64,000 nucleotides of DNA from Desulfomicrobium sp. ZS1 (GTDB lineage: Bacteria; Desulfobacterota; Desulfovibrionia; Desulfovibrionales; Desulfomicrobiaceae), in contig NZ_CP100351.1 of the NCBI RefSeq assembly GCF_024204645.1, positions 2,046,001 through 2,110,000 on the forward strand, given 5' to 3'. The notes below the pieces were generated by a model that worked only from the letters and a program-made list of their open reading frames with translations, did not search any database and was not told where the DNA came from. Each line of letters opens with the position of its first letter. Position 1 is the first letter of the stretch. Position numbers and translations under genes: made by a program. Shown piece by piece: positions 25,303 to 34,109 of this stretch.

Positions 25303-26016
25303 CTACTTCCACTCCTTCCAGGTTTCAGAACGGTAGCAATAATAGCAGCGGGAATCATCCCGGAAGAAACGAAGCAGCAGCATGCCGACCACGAACCCGC
25401 CGATGTGCGCCCACCAAGCCACCCCGCCGCCGCCCGCCGGGGCCAGCATCCCGGAAAGGACCTGCGTCATGAACCAGGCCCCCAGATAGAACACGGCCGG
25501 CAGCTCAAAGATGAAGGGAATGATGAGGATAGGCAGGAAGGTGACCACCTTGGCGTGCGGATACAGGAAGAAATAGGCGCCCATGACCCCGGCGATGGCC
25601 CCGGAAGCCCCGACCACGGGCATGGTGGAAGAGGAATTGGTGAGCATATGCACCGCGAGCGCGCCAAGGCCGCACAGCAAATAGAAAACCAGGAACTTGA
25701 AGGGCCCCATCACGTCCTCCACGTTGTCCCCGAAAATCCAGAGGGTCCACATGTTGACGATGAGATGCAGCCAGCCGGAATGCAGGAACATGTGTGTTCC
25801 AAGCGGCAACAGCAACCCTTCGGGATATCCCTGAAACATGGCCCAATGCGGGTCGAAGTAGCGTGCCGGGACCACGCCGAACAGATGAAAGAGCTTGAAT
25901 TCCTGGACGTCGCTCAGGCCCAGGCCAGCCAGAAAAAAGGCGATATTCAGAGCCAGCAGCGTCCACATCATATAGGACCGATGCCGGGAGGGGATGTTGT
26001 CGCGCAGGGGGAACAT
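25303..26016 (-). CDS. Rhomboid-family intramembrane serine protease
   Basis: A 237-residue polytopic protein with six or seven helices. The motifs are in the expected order: HMFLHSGWLHLIVNMWTLW (about 75-93, oxyanion Asn), the catalytic Ser in VVGASGAIAGVMG (about 135-148), and the catalytic His in AHIGGFVVGMLL (about 206-217). FPLRDNIPSRH is a common N-terminal lead. It cleaves membrane proteins within the bilayer; its substrate is unknown. It starts 4 nt upstream of the RluD-CoaE stop on the same strand, so they form one operon. Confidence 0.93.
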   Translation of the reverse strand: MFPLRDNIPSRHRSYMMWTLLALNIAFFLAGLGLSDVQEFKLFHLFGVVPARYFDPHWAMFQGYPEGLLLPLGTHMFLHSGWLHLIVNMWTLWIFGDNVEDVMGPFKFLVFYLLCGLGALAVHMLTNSSSTMPVVGASGAIAGVMGAYFFLYPHAKVVTFLPILIIPFIFELPAVFYLGAWFMTQVLSGMLAPAGGGGVAWWAHIGGFVVGMLLLRFFRDDSRCYYCYRSETWKEWK

Positions 26017-26019
26017 GGG

Positions 26020-27600
26020 TCAGTCCGCCTCTTCCATGGTGTCCGGGTTTTCAAAAATGGCGCACAGTTCATCGACGCACCGCTCGGCATGGCCGCGAAG
26101 CATCCCGCGCACGACCTGGATCAGGGCCCGCGCGCGGGAATGAAGATCCTGCAGTGAACCGGAATTGTCGACCACCAGCTGCGCCATGCCCACCTTTTTG
26201 TCTTGGGGCCATTGCCAGGAATCAACCGTGGCAATTCGCTCCGGGCTCCAGCCCCGGCCCTGCAGCCTGGCATGCCGCAAACCGTCCGGACAATAGACCA
26301 CCGCCAGCAGGTCGATTTCTGCGGCCAGCCCCGCTTCGCACAGCAGGGGAATCTCGGCCAGGGTCACATCATCGTCATGCGCGGCCCGGAAGGCGTGCAG
26401 GGCATGCCGTACCAGCGGATGAACCAGTCTCTCCACCTCGCGGCGCAGGCTGTCGGACTCGGCCAAAGCGCTGCGGAGCAGGTCCTTGTCAACCCCTCCG
26501 CCGGGATGCGTGAAGCGGGACCCAAAATGATGCTCCAAAATGGTGCAGCCCTCCCCACCCTTGGCATAGGCCTCGGCCACCACCCGATCCGAACAGAAGA
26601 CCGGCACTCCCATCTCCTCGGCCACTGCCCTGACGGTGGATTTGCCGCTGCCCACGGCTCCGGTCAGGCCGATGCAGACCCGTTCACGGCAAAGCTCTCG
26701 CAGCACCTGCAGAAAATCATCCGGCGGCGGCGCGCAGAACTCCATGGATTCAAAACTGCGGGGATGCTCGAAACGCAGCTGCCAGGCATGCAGCATCTGC
26801 CGGGGGGCGCGCGCAGCGGTTTGCTTGTCGGCATAGACCGCGTCCCCCAGAAGGGGATGGCCCAATGCGGCCATATGCACCCGGATCTGATGGGTGCGCC
26901 CGGTCATGATACGCACCCGGACCAAAGAAGCGCTCCTGTCGGAAGCGCTCCAGAGCAGTTCATACCTGGTCTCGGCCGCGCGGCCGCCGCGTTCAACCAC
27001 GGCCATCCGCGTCTTGATGCTCGGATGCCGCCCCAAGGCAAAGTTCACGGTCCCGGAGGAATCAGGCACCCCGGCGACCAGGGCCAGATATTCCTTGTAG
27101 ACCTCCCGGGATGCGAAGGCCTGGGTCAGGCTCAGGCGGGCCGACTCGGACAAGGCCAGCACGATGAGCCCGGAGGTGTCTTTGTCCAGGCGATGCACAA
27201 TCCCCGGACGTTCCCCGGATTGAGACAGCAATGCCGGAAAATGATGGGCCACCCGGTGCACAAGGGTCGGTTCAGCTACCGAAGGCGCTGGATGGACGGT
27301 CATGGCCGGGGTTTTGTTGACCACGACCAGGTCTTCATCGGCAAAAAATACATTCAGGGGCCCGTCATCGGGAACAACGCTTGAATCAATGTATTCAGGG
27401 GCAAGTGTCAGGGTCTGGCCGGGCATGAGCCTAGTTGCGGCCTTGCTGCAGACCTGCCCGTTGATGCGCGCCCGCCCGTCCTTGATCCAGGCCTGGATGC
27501 GGCTTCTGCCCACGCCCTCCTCTTCAAGGCAGGTCTGCCAAAAAACATCCAGCCGCTGCCCGACATCCGCGACGCCAACCTTCTCCACATATTCCTGCAT
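26020..27600 (-). CDS. Fused RluD-type pseudouridine synthase and dephospho-CoA kinase
   Basis: A 526-residue protein with two complete enzymes. Residues 1-300 are an RluA/RluD-type pseudouridine synthase: an S4 RNA-binding domain (SRIQAWIKDGRARINGQV, about 33-50), then catalytic Asp at 139 in HRLDKDTSGLIVLA, and MTGRTHQIRVHMAALGHPLLGD. Residues about 305-515 are dephospho-CoA kinase (CoaE), with P-loop GLTGAVGSGKST (about 311-322), FCSDRVVAEAY, and PLLCEAGL. The first modifies 23S rRNA uridines; the second makes CoA from dephospho-CoA. There is no stop or frameshift between the domains. I recall a similar fusion in other Desulfovibrionales but could not check it. Confidence 0.92.
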   Translation of the reverse strand: MQEYVEKVGVADVGQRLDVFWQTCLEEEGVGRSRIQAWIKDGRARINGQVCSKAATRLMPGQTLTLAPEYIDSSVVPDDGPLNVFFADEDLVVVNKTPAMTVHPAPSVAEPTLVHRVAHHFPALLSQSGERPGIVHRLDKDTSGLIVLALSESARLSLTQAFASREVYKEYLALVAGVPDSSGTVNFALGRHPSIKTRMAVVERGGRAAETRYELLWSASDRSASLVRVRIMTGRTHQIRVHMAALGHPLLGDAVYADKQTAARAPRQMLHAWQLRFEHPRSFESMEFCAPPPDDFLQVLRELCRERVCIGLTGAVGSGKSTVRAVAEEMGVPVFCSDRVVAEAYAKGGEGCTILEHHFGSRFTHPGGGVDKDLLRSALAESDSLRREVERLVHPLVRHALHAFRAAHDDDVTLAEIPLLCEAGLAAEIDLLAVVYCPDGLRHARLQGRGWSPERIATVDSWQWPQDKKVGMAQLVVDNSGSLQDLHSRARALIQVVRGMLRGHAERCVDELCAIFENPDTMEEAD

Positions 27601-27710
27601 GCAGCCTTCCCCGTTAAACCGTGACCAGCCAACTCGGTCCGAAAGTACACTAAATTTTTTGATTCCCGATACAACACGTTTTGCGTAGTCACCTTTCGCG
27701 CCGCTGACAA

Positions 27711-27741
27711 ATGAAAAGGCGGTCCCGATCGGGGCCGCCTT
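27711..27741 (-). terminator. Rho-independent terminator of the VWA-OmpA gene
   Basis: A long palindrome (27716-27741, AAGGCGG...CCGCCTT with a CCCGATCGGG core) is followed on the minus strand by TTTTCATTT. It lies 27 nt after the stop. Confidence 0.8.
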
Positions 27742-27767
27742 CCACTTAAGTCTAGCGCAGAAGAGAA

Positions 27768-28895
27768 TTATTTCTTCTTGTAGACACCCTTCAGTTCGGC
27801 CAGGATGCGGCGGTTTTCAGCACGACCGGCATCGGTGTCATTGGTGGCTATGGGCTTGCCTTCGCCATAACCGACAGCGGAGAACAGATTGGTGTCCATG
27901 CCGAGTTCGTTGACCAGATAGTCACGGACGGCCTTGGCGCGGCGTTCGGACAACTTCTGGTTGTATTCGTCGGAACCCACGGAATCGGTGTGTCCGGCGA
28001 TTTCAACAACGGTGAAGGACTGCTGCTGTCTCATGTAGGAAGCGAAATCAGCCAGTTCCTGATGGTATTCGGGCTTGATGTCGGACTTGTCGAAGTCGAA
28101 GTTGATCTTGAGCGTCACGATATCGTCAATGGGGCAACCGGCGGCGTCAACAGCCAGGCCCTTGATGGTGTCGGGGCACTTGTCGATGCAGTTGTTTACG
28201 CCATCGCCGTCGTCATCCAGGGAGCAGGGATCGACCGCTGCGTCGTCATAGAAAACATCCTTGACGAACTGCTTCAGAGCGGCGTCATCGGCCAACTGGG
28301 CGGCGGAAGCGCCAACGCCGCAGGGCTGCTTCAGGGCGGTAATGGCGTCGAGCAGGGGCTGGTTGCCGTTCACGGTGTCGGCAAAGCTGATGGTGTGGAA
28401 ACACGCGCCGTATTTTTCAGCCAGGGCGGCGGCAACCTTGACGGAGCCTTCACCAGTGTTTTCACGTCCGTCAGACACGACAATGACGGCGCTGCGGCCC
28501 ACGGCACCCTGCAGGGCGGGTTCAAGACCGGCCAGGCCTACACCCAGAGGGGTGGGGTTGGAGCCGATCAGTGTCGGGATCTTGGCAACGGAGGCACCAT
28601 AGCCGGCGGTGGTATAGGCTTCCAGAGCCTGGATTTCACCAGACGGAGCGGCGGTGCTGAGGGCGCCCTGATACCCGAGTTCGGGGATCATGGCGTTCAT
28701 GCGTTCGAGCAGGGCCTTGGCCAAAACGATCTTTGTGTCCTTGGTGCCTACATACTTTTCGTCCATGGAACCGGAGCGGTCAACCAGAATGAAGAAGTTG
28801 TCTACCTTGCGCACATAGTTTTCGGCGGCCACCGCCACGGAGGCGGAACACATGGCCACAAGCAGAGCCAAAAGAACCAATTTTTTAACTTTCAT
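27768..28895 (-). CDS. Periplasmic VWA-OmpA protein
   Basis: A 375-residue exported protein. It has a signal peptide (about 1-23, ending SVAVAA). A von Willebrand factor A domain (about 30-220) carries the MIDAS metal site DRSGSMD and VVSDGREN. A short thrombospondin-3-like calcium segment follows (DDDGDGVNNCIDKCPDT, about 228-244). The C-terminal OmpA/MotB peptidoglycan-binding domain (about 260-370) has IAGHTDSVGSDEYNQKLSE and a run to DAGRAENRRI. It probably anchors to peptidoglycan and binds a protein ligand through the VWA domain. A strong AG-rich ribosome site precedes it, and its own terminator makes it monocistronic. Confidence 0.9.
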   Translation of the reverse strand: MKVKKLVLLALLVAMCSASVAVAAENYVRKVDNFFILVDRSGSMDEKYVGTKDTKIVLAKALLERMNAMIPELGYQGALSTAAPSGEIQALEAYTTAGYGASVAKIPTLIGSNPTPLGVGLAGLEPALQGAVGRSAVIVVSDGRENTGEGSVKVAAALAEKYGACFHTISFADTVNGNQPLLDAITALKQPCGVGASAAQLADDAALKQFVKDVFYDDAAVDPCSLDDDGDGVNNCIDKCPDTIKGLAVDAAGCPIDDIVTLKINFDFDKSDIKPEYHQELADFASYMRQQQSFTVVEIAGHTDSVGSDEYNQKLSERRAKAVRDYLVNELGMDTNLFSAVGYGEGKPIATNDTDAGRAENRRILAELKGVYKKK

Positions 28896-29097
28896 ACGTT
28901 CTACTCCTCGGGTTGATATTACTTCTCAAATGAAAAAGCGGACATTTTTCGGAAAACCTGTCTGCTTATCTTTAGCTCTATCACAATTTATTGTCAAAGG
29001 CAGAAAAACAAAAGAAATATAAAATCTTCATCGGCAAACGGGTCGCCGTGGCAAATATGACTTGACCCTCGACTGAGCAGCGCCGACAATTAACAAT

Positions 29098-30336
29098 ATG
29101 GACGAATCTCTCAGGGCTGTCCCGGATTTTAAACGAGTCATTCTGCACTTGGACATGGACGCTTTTTTCACCTCCGTGGAACAGGCCGACGATCCTTTGT
29201 TGCAAGGAAAGCCTGTAGTGATCGGACAATCCTTGCGCGGAGTGGCCTCGGCGGCGTCATACGAGGCCAGAAAATACGGCATCAGATCCGCCATGCCCAT
29301 CGTGCAGGCCAAAAAACTCTGCCCTCACGCAGTATTCCTGCCCGGCCGCATGTCCCGCTACCGTGAAATCTCGGTAAAGATCATGAACATTATGCGCGCG
29401 CTGTGCCCAGTGGTCGAGCAGGCTTCCGTCGACGAGGCATATGCGGACATAAGCGGCACCCGGAGGATTTTCGGGCCTCCGGAAAACATCGCCCGGCATC
29501 TCAAAGCCGAGATACTGGCCGCAACCAACCTGACCTGCTCCGTGGGCATCGCCCCCAATAAATTTCTCGCCAAAATCGCTTCGGACTGGAACAAGCCAGG
29601 CGGCCTGACCTGCATCCCTCCCGCCGACGTGCCCGCGTTCCTGCGCGACCTCCCGCTGGGCAGGATCCCCGGAGTCGGAAAACAGTTTCAGGAGGAGTTA
29701 CGCCGCATCGGCGTGACCACGATCCCCCACGTTCTGGCGCACCCGCGAACCTACTGGAGCGAGCTCATGGGCAAACGGGGAGCGTTCCTGCATGACAGGG
29801 CCTGCGGCATTGATGATTCGCCCGTGGTGCCCGGCAGCGATCCCAAGTCCTGCAGCGCGGAAAATACCCTGGACAGGGACACGCTTGACCGGACCCTGCT
29901 TGAGCGCTGGTTATTGATCCAGGCCGAACGCATCGGGCGGGAGCTGCGGGGGCTCGGGAAAAAAGGGCTGACCGTGACGCTCAAGATCAAATTCCAGGAT
30001 TTCTCTTCCATCACGCGCAGCAGAACCCTGGCCAGGCCCACCGACATCACCACTGAAATCTTCGAGGCCGGGCGCATGCTCCTCACTGCCGAAAAACTCC
30101 CCCAGCCCGTCCGTCTCATCGGCACCGGAGTTTCCAATTTCCGCTTCGTGCAGGCCGAGCTGCCGCTTATGCCCGATGCGGGCCGCAAGCGCAGTCAGCA
30201 ACTGGACCAGGCCATGGACCGCATCCGGGACAAGTTCGGAAACAAAAGCATCCTCCGGGCCGAGGCCGCCATCAGGGAACCCGACGCCGTGAACGACCTT
30301 TTATCCCAAAAAAATCGCACATCGAACGGACAATAA
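29098..30336 (+). CDS. dinB: DNA polymerase IV (Y-family translesion polymerase)
   Basis: A 412-residue Y-family polymerase. The catalytic acidic residues lie in HLDMDAFFTSVEQ (about 16-28) and QASVDEAYADISGT (about 103-116). GIAPNKFLAKIASDWNKPGG and IPGVGKQFQEELRRIG (helix-hairpin-helix) follow, then the little-finger domain with FQDFSSITRSRTL. It copies past damaged bases at low fidelity. I see no clear LexA operator in the 200-nt upstream spacer. A typical C-terminal beta-clamp peptide is not obvious; QLDQAMDRIRDKFG (about 363-376) precedes a variable tail. Confidence 0.94.
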   Translation: MDESLRAVPDFKRVILHLDMDAFFTSVEQADDPLLQGKPVVIGQSLRGVASAASYEARKYGIRSAMPIVQAKKLCPHAVFLPGRMSRYREISVKIMNIMRALCPVVEQASVDEAYADISGTRRIFGPPENIARHLKAEILAATNLTCSVGIAPNKFLAKIASDWNKPGGLTCIPPADVPAFLRDLPLGRIPGVGKQFQEELRRIGVTTIPHVLAHPRTYWSELMGKRGAFLHDRACGIDDSPVVPGSDPKSCSAENTLDRDTLDRTLLERWLLIQAERIGRELRGLGKKGLTVTLKIKFQDFSSITRSRTLARPTDITTEIFEAGRMLLTAEKLPQPVRLIGTGVSNFRFVQAELPLMPDAGRKRSQQLDQAMDRIRDKFGNKSILRAEAAIREPDAVNDLLSQKNRTSNGQ

Positions 30337-30404
30337 TACTTGCCAAAGAAGATTTTTCTTGCTTGGGAATTCCGATTCGAACATCAAGCATATAAGGATA
30401 TTCC

Positions 30405-31175
30405 ATGTTTTCTCATGCCATCACCCGCATCCCCGGCCCGGATTACCCAAAAGGACTGACCACCTCCGCCCTGCCCGCTCCAGACCTTGAACTGGCGCTC
30501 CGGCAGCATGACGCCTATGTACGCTGCCTCGAATCCCTGGGGCTGACCGTTGAAGTCCTGCCCGCCGCGCCCGGCTTCCCCGACGCCTGTTTTGTCGAAG
30601 ACTCGGCCGTAGTCATCCGCGAGACGGCAGTGATCACACGCCCCGGAGCCCCGTCGCGCACCGGCGAGACGGCCCTCATTGAGGCCGCCTTGGCCGCCCA
30701 CCGCCCCCTGGCCCACATCGAAGCGCCGGGCACCCTGGACGGAGGCGACATCCTGCAGGTGGGCAAACGCTTTTTTATCGGCGTGTCGGACCGAACTAAT
30801 GAAGAAGGCGCGAGGCAGCTCGCCGCCATCCTGGCCGTCCACGGCTACGAGAGCAGCATCATCAAGGTGGCCGCGGGCCTGCATCTCAAATCGAGCCTCA
30901 ACTTCGTGGGCGAAAACACCATGCTGGTCACGGCCGACTTTGCCGGACATCCGGCCATCGAAGATTTCCGGCAGATCGTCTGCCCCGAGGGCGAAGAATA
31001 CGCGGCCAACACGCTGCTCGTGAACAGCACCCTGATCATGCCCCTGGGCTACCCGCGCACCAAGGCCCTGCTGAAGCCGCTGGGGCTGCCCATGGTGGAA
31101 CTGGACACCAGCGAATACCGCAAGATGGACGGCGGACTGACCTGCCTGTCCCTGCGCCTGGAGCCTGTTTCTTGA
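30405..31175 (+). CDS. Dimethylargininase/amidinotransferase-superfamily hydrolase (DDAH-like)
   Basis: A 256-residue guanidine-modifying enzyme of DDAH size. It has the substrate-binding FPDACFVEDSAVV (about 58-70), the catalytic His segment KVAAGLHLKSSLNFVG (about 155-170) and the nucleophilic Cys in MDGGLTCLSLRLE near the C-terminus. DDAH enzymes convert methylated arginines to citrulline and methylamines; relatives act on arginine or agmatine, so the substrate here is open. It is followed at 48 nt by a zinc-ribbon gene and then by a polar amino-acid importer, suggesting a link to arginine-like compounds (inference). Confidence 0.88.
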   Translation: MFSHAITRIPGPDYPKGLTTSALPAPDLELALRQHDAYVRCLESLGLTVEVLPAAPGFPDACFVEDSAVVIRETAVITRPGAPSRTGETALIEAALAAHRPLAHIEAPGTLDGGDILQVGKRFFIGVSDRTNEEGARQLAAILAVHGYESSIIKVAAGLHLKSSLNFVGENTMLVTADFAGHPAIEDFRQIVCPEGEEYAANTLLVNSTLIMPLGYPRTKALLKPLGLPMVELDTSEYRKMDGGLTCLSLRLEPVS

Positions 31176-31223
31176 GTTTTCAACCGTCACGGCGTAGGGG
31201 AATCAACGCGAGGGAGACATGTA

Positions 31224-31388
31224 ATGGAACTGTTCAAAAATCGATACAAACGTGAATTCATCGAAGTCGTCTGCCCCAAATGCAAGCAGACAAAAATCAT
31301 CTGCCTGCCCGAAGAGGAAATACCCACCTGCGAGTACTGCAAAGTCAAGATGAACATCAAAGAGGTTCTGACCGAGGGAAAATATTGA
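31224..31388 (+). CDS. 54-residue zinc-ribbon protein
   Basis: A very small protein, MELFKNRYKREFIEVVCPKC to start, with two CxxC knuckles (CPKC at about 17-20 and CEYC at about 38-41) that can hold one zinc ion. AGGGAG at 31211-31216 lies 7 nt before the ATG, and the whole frame is clean to TGA at 31386. It sits between the DDAH-like gene and the importer binding protein, 35 nt before the latter's start. The function is unknown; such ribbons often bind RNA or protein. Confidence 0.7.
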   Translation: MELFKNRYKREFIEVVCPKCKQTKIICLPEEEIPTCEYCKVKMNIKEVLTEGKY

Positions 31389-31423
31389 CCACCGGCAAGC
31401 CTTGTAACCAAAGAGGAGGCTCT

Positions 31424-32245
31424 ATGCGTTTTATGACGAAAATTGTTTTGGCCCTGCTGCTGGTCGCGTTTGCGGCCATGCCTGTCATGGCCGCGGATCA
31501 CGAACTTGCCCAAAAATCCACCCTGAACGAAATCCTGAAGCGCGGCGAGCTGCGTGTCGGCCTCGACGCCGGCTACATGCCCTTCGAGATGACGGACAAG
31601 AAGGGCGAGATCGTCGGCTTCGACGTGGACATAGCCAAGGAAATGGCCAAGGCCATGGGCGTCAAGCTGACCATCGTCAATACCGATTATGACGGCATCA
31701 TTCCCGCCTTGATGGCCGACAAGTTCGACATCATCATCAGCGGCATGACCGTGAACCAGGAACGCAACCTACAGATCAATTTCGCCGACCCGTACATCGT
31801 CGTCGGGCAAGCCATCCTCTTGAACAAGAAGCACGAAGGCACGATCAGCTCCTACAAGAACTTGAACGATCCCAAGTACACCGTTGTCTCGCGCATCGGC
31901 ACCACCGGCGAGCAGGCCGCCAAGCGCATGATCCCCAAAGCCCAGTACAAGAGCTTTGAGAAGGAAGCCGACGGAGCCATGGAAGTGGTCAACGGCCAGG
32001 CCGACGCGTTTGTCTACGACCTGCCCTTCAACGTGGTTTTCATGGCCCAGCAGGGCGGCAAGAACCTGCTCCTGCTGGATAAGGTCTTCACCTACGAGCC
32101 CCTGGGCTTCGGCATCAAGAAGGGCGACTCCGACTTCCTGAACTGGCTGGACAACTTTCTGGCCCAGATCAAGAACGACGGCCGCTTCGACCGTGTCTAC
32201 GACAAATGGATTAAGGGCACCGAGTGGCTCAAGGACATCCAGTAA
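31424..32245 (+). CDS. Polar amino-acid ABC transporter substrate-binding protein
   Basis: A 273-residue periplasmic binding protein of family 3. It has a signal peptide (about 1-23, ending PVMAADH) and the lobe-1 segment ELRVGLDAGYMPFEM with KGEIVGFDVDIAKEMAKAMG, then KFDIIISGMTVNQERNLQI. AGAGGAGG at 31412-31419 sets the ATG at 31424. The family binds amino acids such as glutamine, arginine or cystine; the ligand cannot be read here. A terminator follows the gene, which would let the binding protein be made in excess over the permease. Confidence 0.93.
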   Translation: MRFMTKIVLALLLVAFAAMPVMAADHELAQKSTLNEILKRGELRVGLDAGYMPFEMTDKKGEIVGFDVDIAKEMAKAMGVKLTIVNTDYDGIIPALMADKFDIIISGMTVNQERNLQINFADPYIVVGQAILLNKKHEGTISSYKNLNDPKYTVVSRIGTTGEQAAKRMIPKAQYKSFEKEADGAMEVVNGQADAFVYDLPFNVVFMAQQGGKNLLLLDKVFTYEPLGFGIKKGDSDFLNWLDNFLAQIKNDGRFDRVYDKWIKGTEWLKDIQ

Positions 32246-32257
32246 TCCAGCAAAGTT

Positions 32258-32292
32258 GAGGGATCCGGCTTTCACGCCGGATCCCTCGTTTT
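32258..32292 (+). terminator. Terminator or attenuator between binding protein and permease genes
   Basis: A 12-bp perfect stem GAGGGATCCGGC/GCCGGATCCCTC with loop TTTCAC is followed by GTTTT. It lies 13 nt after the binding-protein stop and 29 nt before the permease start, so partial read-through is expected. Confidence 0.8.
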
Positions 32293-32320
32293 CATGACTT
32301 AAGCATCACCAGGACGGACA

Positions 32321-33325
32321 ATGGCCACCTACACCGGACTCGATCGGCCCAAAAGCAAATTTTATTACCAGTTCTGGAGTCTCGCCTTCGTGATCGGGCT
32401 CTGCAGCGCCATGGCTCTACTCTACTACTCCACGGAAAAAGTGGAGTACACGTGGAGATGGAACCGCATACCCCAATATTTCATCTACGACGACAAAGTG
32501 AACATCCGCGCGGAGATGGAAGGGACCATCACCTCCATCAAGGAAACCGGCGAGAACGTACTCGTGACGGTGCAAGGCGACGACGGGGAAGAAAGCCACA
32601 CCTTGCCCAAAACCTCACTGCTGCTGGCCCAGGGCGACTATGTCTATGCGGGTGACAACATCGGTTTCTACTCCCAGACCAAGCCCGGTATCCTGATCGA
32701 AGGACTGCTTCTGACTCTTGAAGTAAGCGCTCTGGCCATCGTCTTCGGCATCCTGCTCGGCCTCTTCACGGGCCTGGCCCGCATCTCCGACAACCCGGCC
32801 CTGCGCTGGGGAGCCATAGCCTACATCGAACTCATCCGCGGCTCACCGCTTCTGGTGCAGATATTTCTCTGGTACTTCGTGGTCGGCACGGTCATCAACA
32901 GCATGCTGTCCCAATACGGGATCGGGCAAGTCCCCCCGCTCTGGTTCGGCGTCATGGCCCTGGCAATCTTCACCGGCGCCTACACCGCCGAGATCGTGCG
33001 TGCGGGCATCCAGTCCGTGCACCGCGGCCAGATGGAGGCCGCACGCTCGCTCGGGATGACCTACAACAAGGCCATGCGCAAGGTCATCCTGCCCCAGGCG
33101 TTCCGCCGCATCCTGCCCCCGCTGGCCGGACAGTTCATCAGCCTGGTCAAGGACTCCTCCCTCCTCGGCGTCATCTCCATCCGCGAACTGACCAAGGCTT
33201 CCCGAGAGGTTGTGTCTTCGTCCCTGCAGCCCTTTGAAATCTGGATCGTGTGCGCCATCCTGTACCTGGTCCTGACCTTTACCCTGTCCATGTTCGTGCA
33301 GTATCTCGAACGCAAGGCCATCTAG
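32321..33325 (+). CDS. Polar amino-acid ABC transporter permease with an N-terminal insert
   Basis: A 334-residue permease, about 100 residues longer than usual HisM/GlnP-type subunits. The canonical part runs from about residue 125 ([20 protein letters not shown]) to the end, with [17 protein letters not shown] and the coupling motif [20 protein letters not shown] (about 239-258). Ahead of it is a membrane helix (about 18-36) and a roughly 85-residue beta-rich segment, probably periplasmic ([18 protein letters not shown], then [18 protein letters not shown]). It resembles a barrel-sandwich or lipoyl-like fold, which I infer from pattern only. The next gene, its ATPase, begins 7 nt downstream. 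Confidence 0.9.
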   Translation: MATYTGLDRPKSKFYYQFWSLAFVIGLCSAMALLYYSTEKVEYTWRWNRIPQYFIYDDKVNIRAEMEGTITSIKETGENVLVTVQGDDGEESHTLPKTSLLLAQGDYVYAGDNIGFYSQTKPGILIEGLLLTLEVSALAIVFGILLGLFTGLARISDNPALRWGAIAYIELIRGSPLLVQIFLWYFVVGTVINSMLSQYGIGQVPPLWFGVMALAIFTGAYTAEIVRAGIQSVHRGQMEAARSLGMTYNKAMRKVILPQAFRRILPPLAGQFISLVKDSSLLGVISIRELTKASREVVSSSLQPFEIWIVCAILYLVLTFTLSMFVQYLERKAI

Positions 33326-33332
33326 AGGATTT

Positions 33333-34079
33333 ATGCACAAACCACCCATCATCGACGTTCAAAGCATCGACAAGTTCTTCTACACCCCTGAGCGCCTGCA
33401 GGCCCTGAACCGCGTGTCCTGCACCGTGGCGCAGGGAGAGGTCGTGGTCATCATCGGGCCGTCCGGCTCCGGAAAATCAACCTTCCTGCGCTGCCTGAAT
33501 CGCCTGGAATACGCCGATACCGGACACATCATCATCGACGGCGTGGACATTCTCGATCCCAAATGCGATATCAACGCCATTCGCGCCGAAGTGGGCATGG
33601 TCTTCCAGTCCTTCAACCTCTTCCCTCACAAGACGGTGCTGGACAATCTGACCATGGCCCAGATGTCGGTGCGCGGGCGTTCGAAAAAAGAGGCCGAGGC
33701 CAAGGGCATGGCGCTCCTGGAAAAGGTCGGCATCGCCGAAAAGTTCGCGGCCCGGCCCGAACAACTCTCCGGCGGCCAGCAGCAGCGCGTGGCCATTGCC
33801 AGATCCCTGGCCATGGACCCGAAGATCATGCTCTTCGACGAACCCACCTCCGCGCTTGATCCGGAAATGGTCGGCGAGGTTCTGGACGTCATGAAGAACC
33901 TGGCCCGAGAAGGAATGACCATGGTCGTCGTCACCCACGAAATGGGTTTCGCGCGCGAGGTCGCGGACCGGGTCCTGTTCATGGACAAAGGCGAAATTCT
34001 GGAACAAGGCGCGCCCGAGCACTTTTTCACCGCGCCAACCCTGGAACGGACCAAGGAGTTTTTGGGGCAAATTCTCTGA
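33333..34079 (+). CDS. Polar amino-acid ABC transporter ATP-binding protein (GlnQ type)
   Basis: A 248-residue ABC ATPase. Walker A is GPSGSGKST (about 39-47), the Q-loop is [15 protein letters not shown], the signature is [16 protein letters not shown], and Walker B is [20 protein letters not shown], followed by [11 protein letters not shown]. This set is diagnostic of the polar amino-acid uptake family. It energises the permease encoded 7 nt upstream. It is probably co-transcribed with the next hypothetical gene (30 nt away). Confidence 0.94.
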   Translation: MHKPPIIDVQSIDKFFYTPERLQALNRVSCTVAQGEVVVIIGPSGSGKSTFLRCLNRLEYADTGHIIIDGVDILDPKCDINAIRAEVGMVFQSFNLFPHKTVLDNLTMAQMSVRGRSKKEAEAKGMALLEKVGIAEKFAARPEQLSGGQQQRVAIARSLAMDPKIMLFDEPTSALDPEMVGEVLDVMKNLAREGMTMVVVTHEMGFAREVADRVLFMDKGEILEQGAPEHFFTAPTLERTKEFLGQIL

Positions 34080-34109
34080 TCAGACAACGACAACCGAGGA
34101 AGGAGCGAG

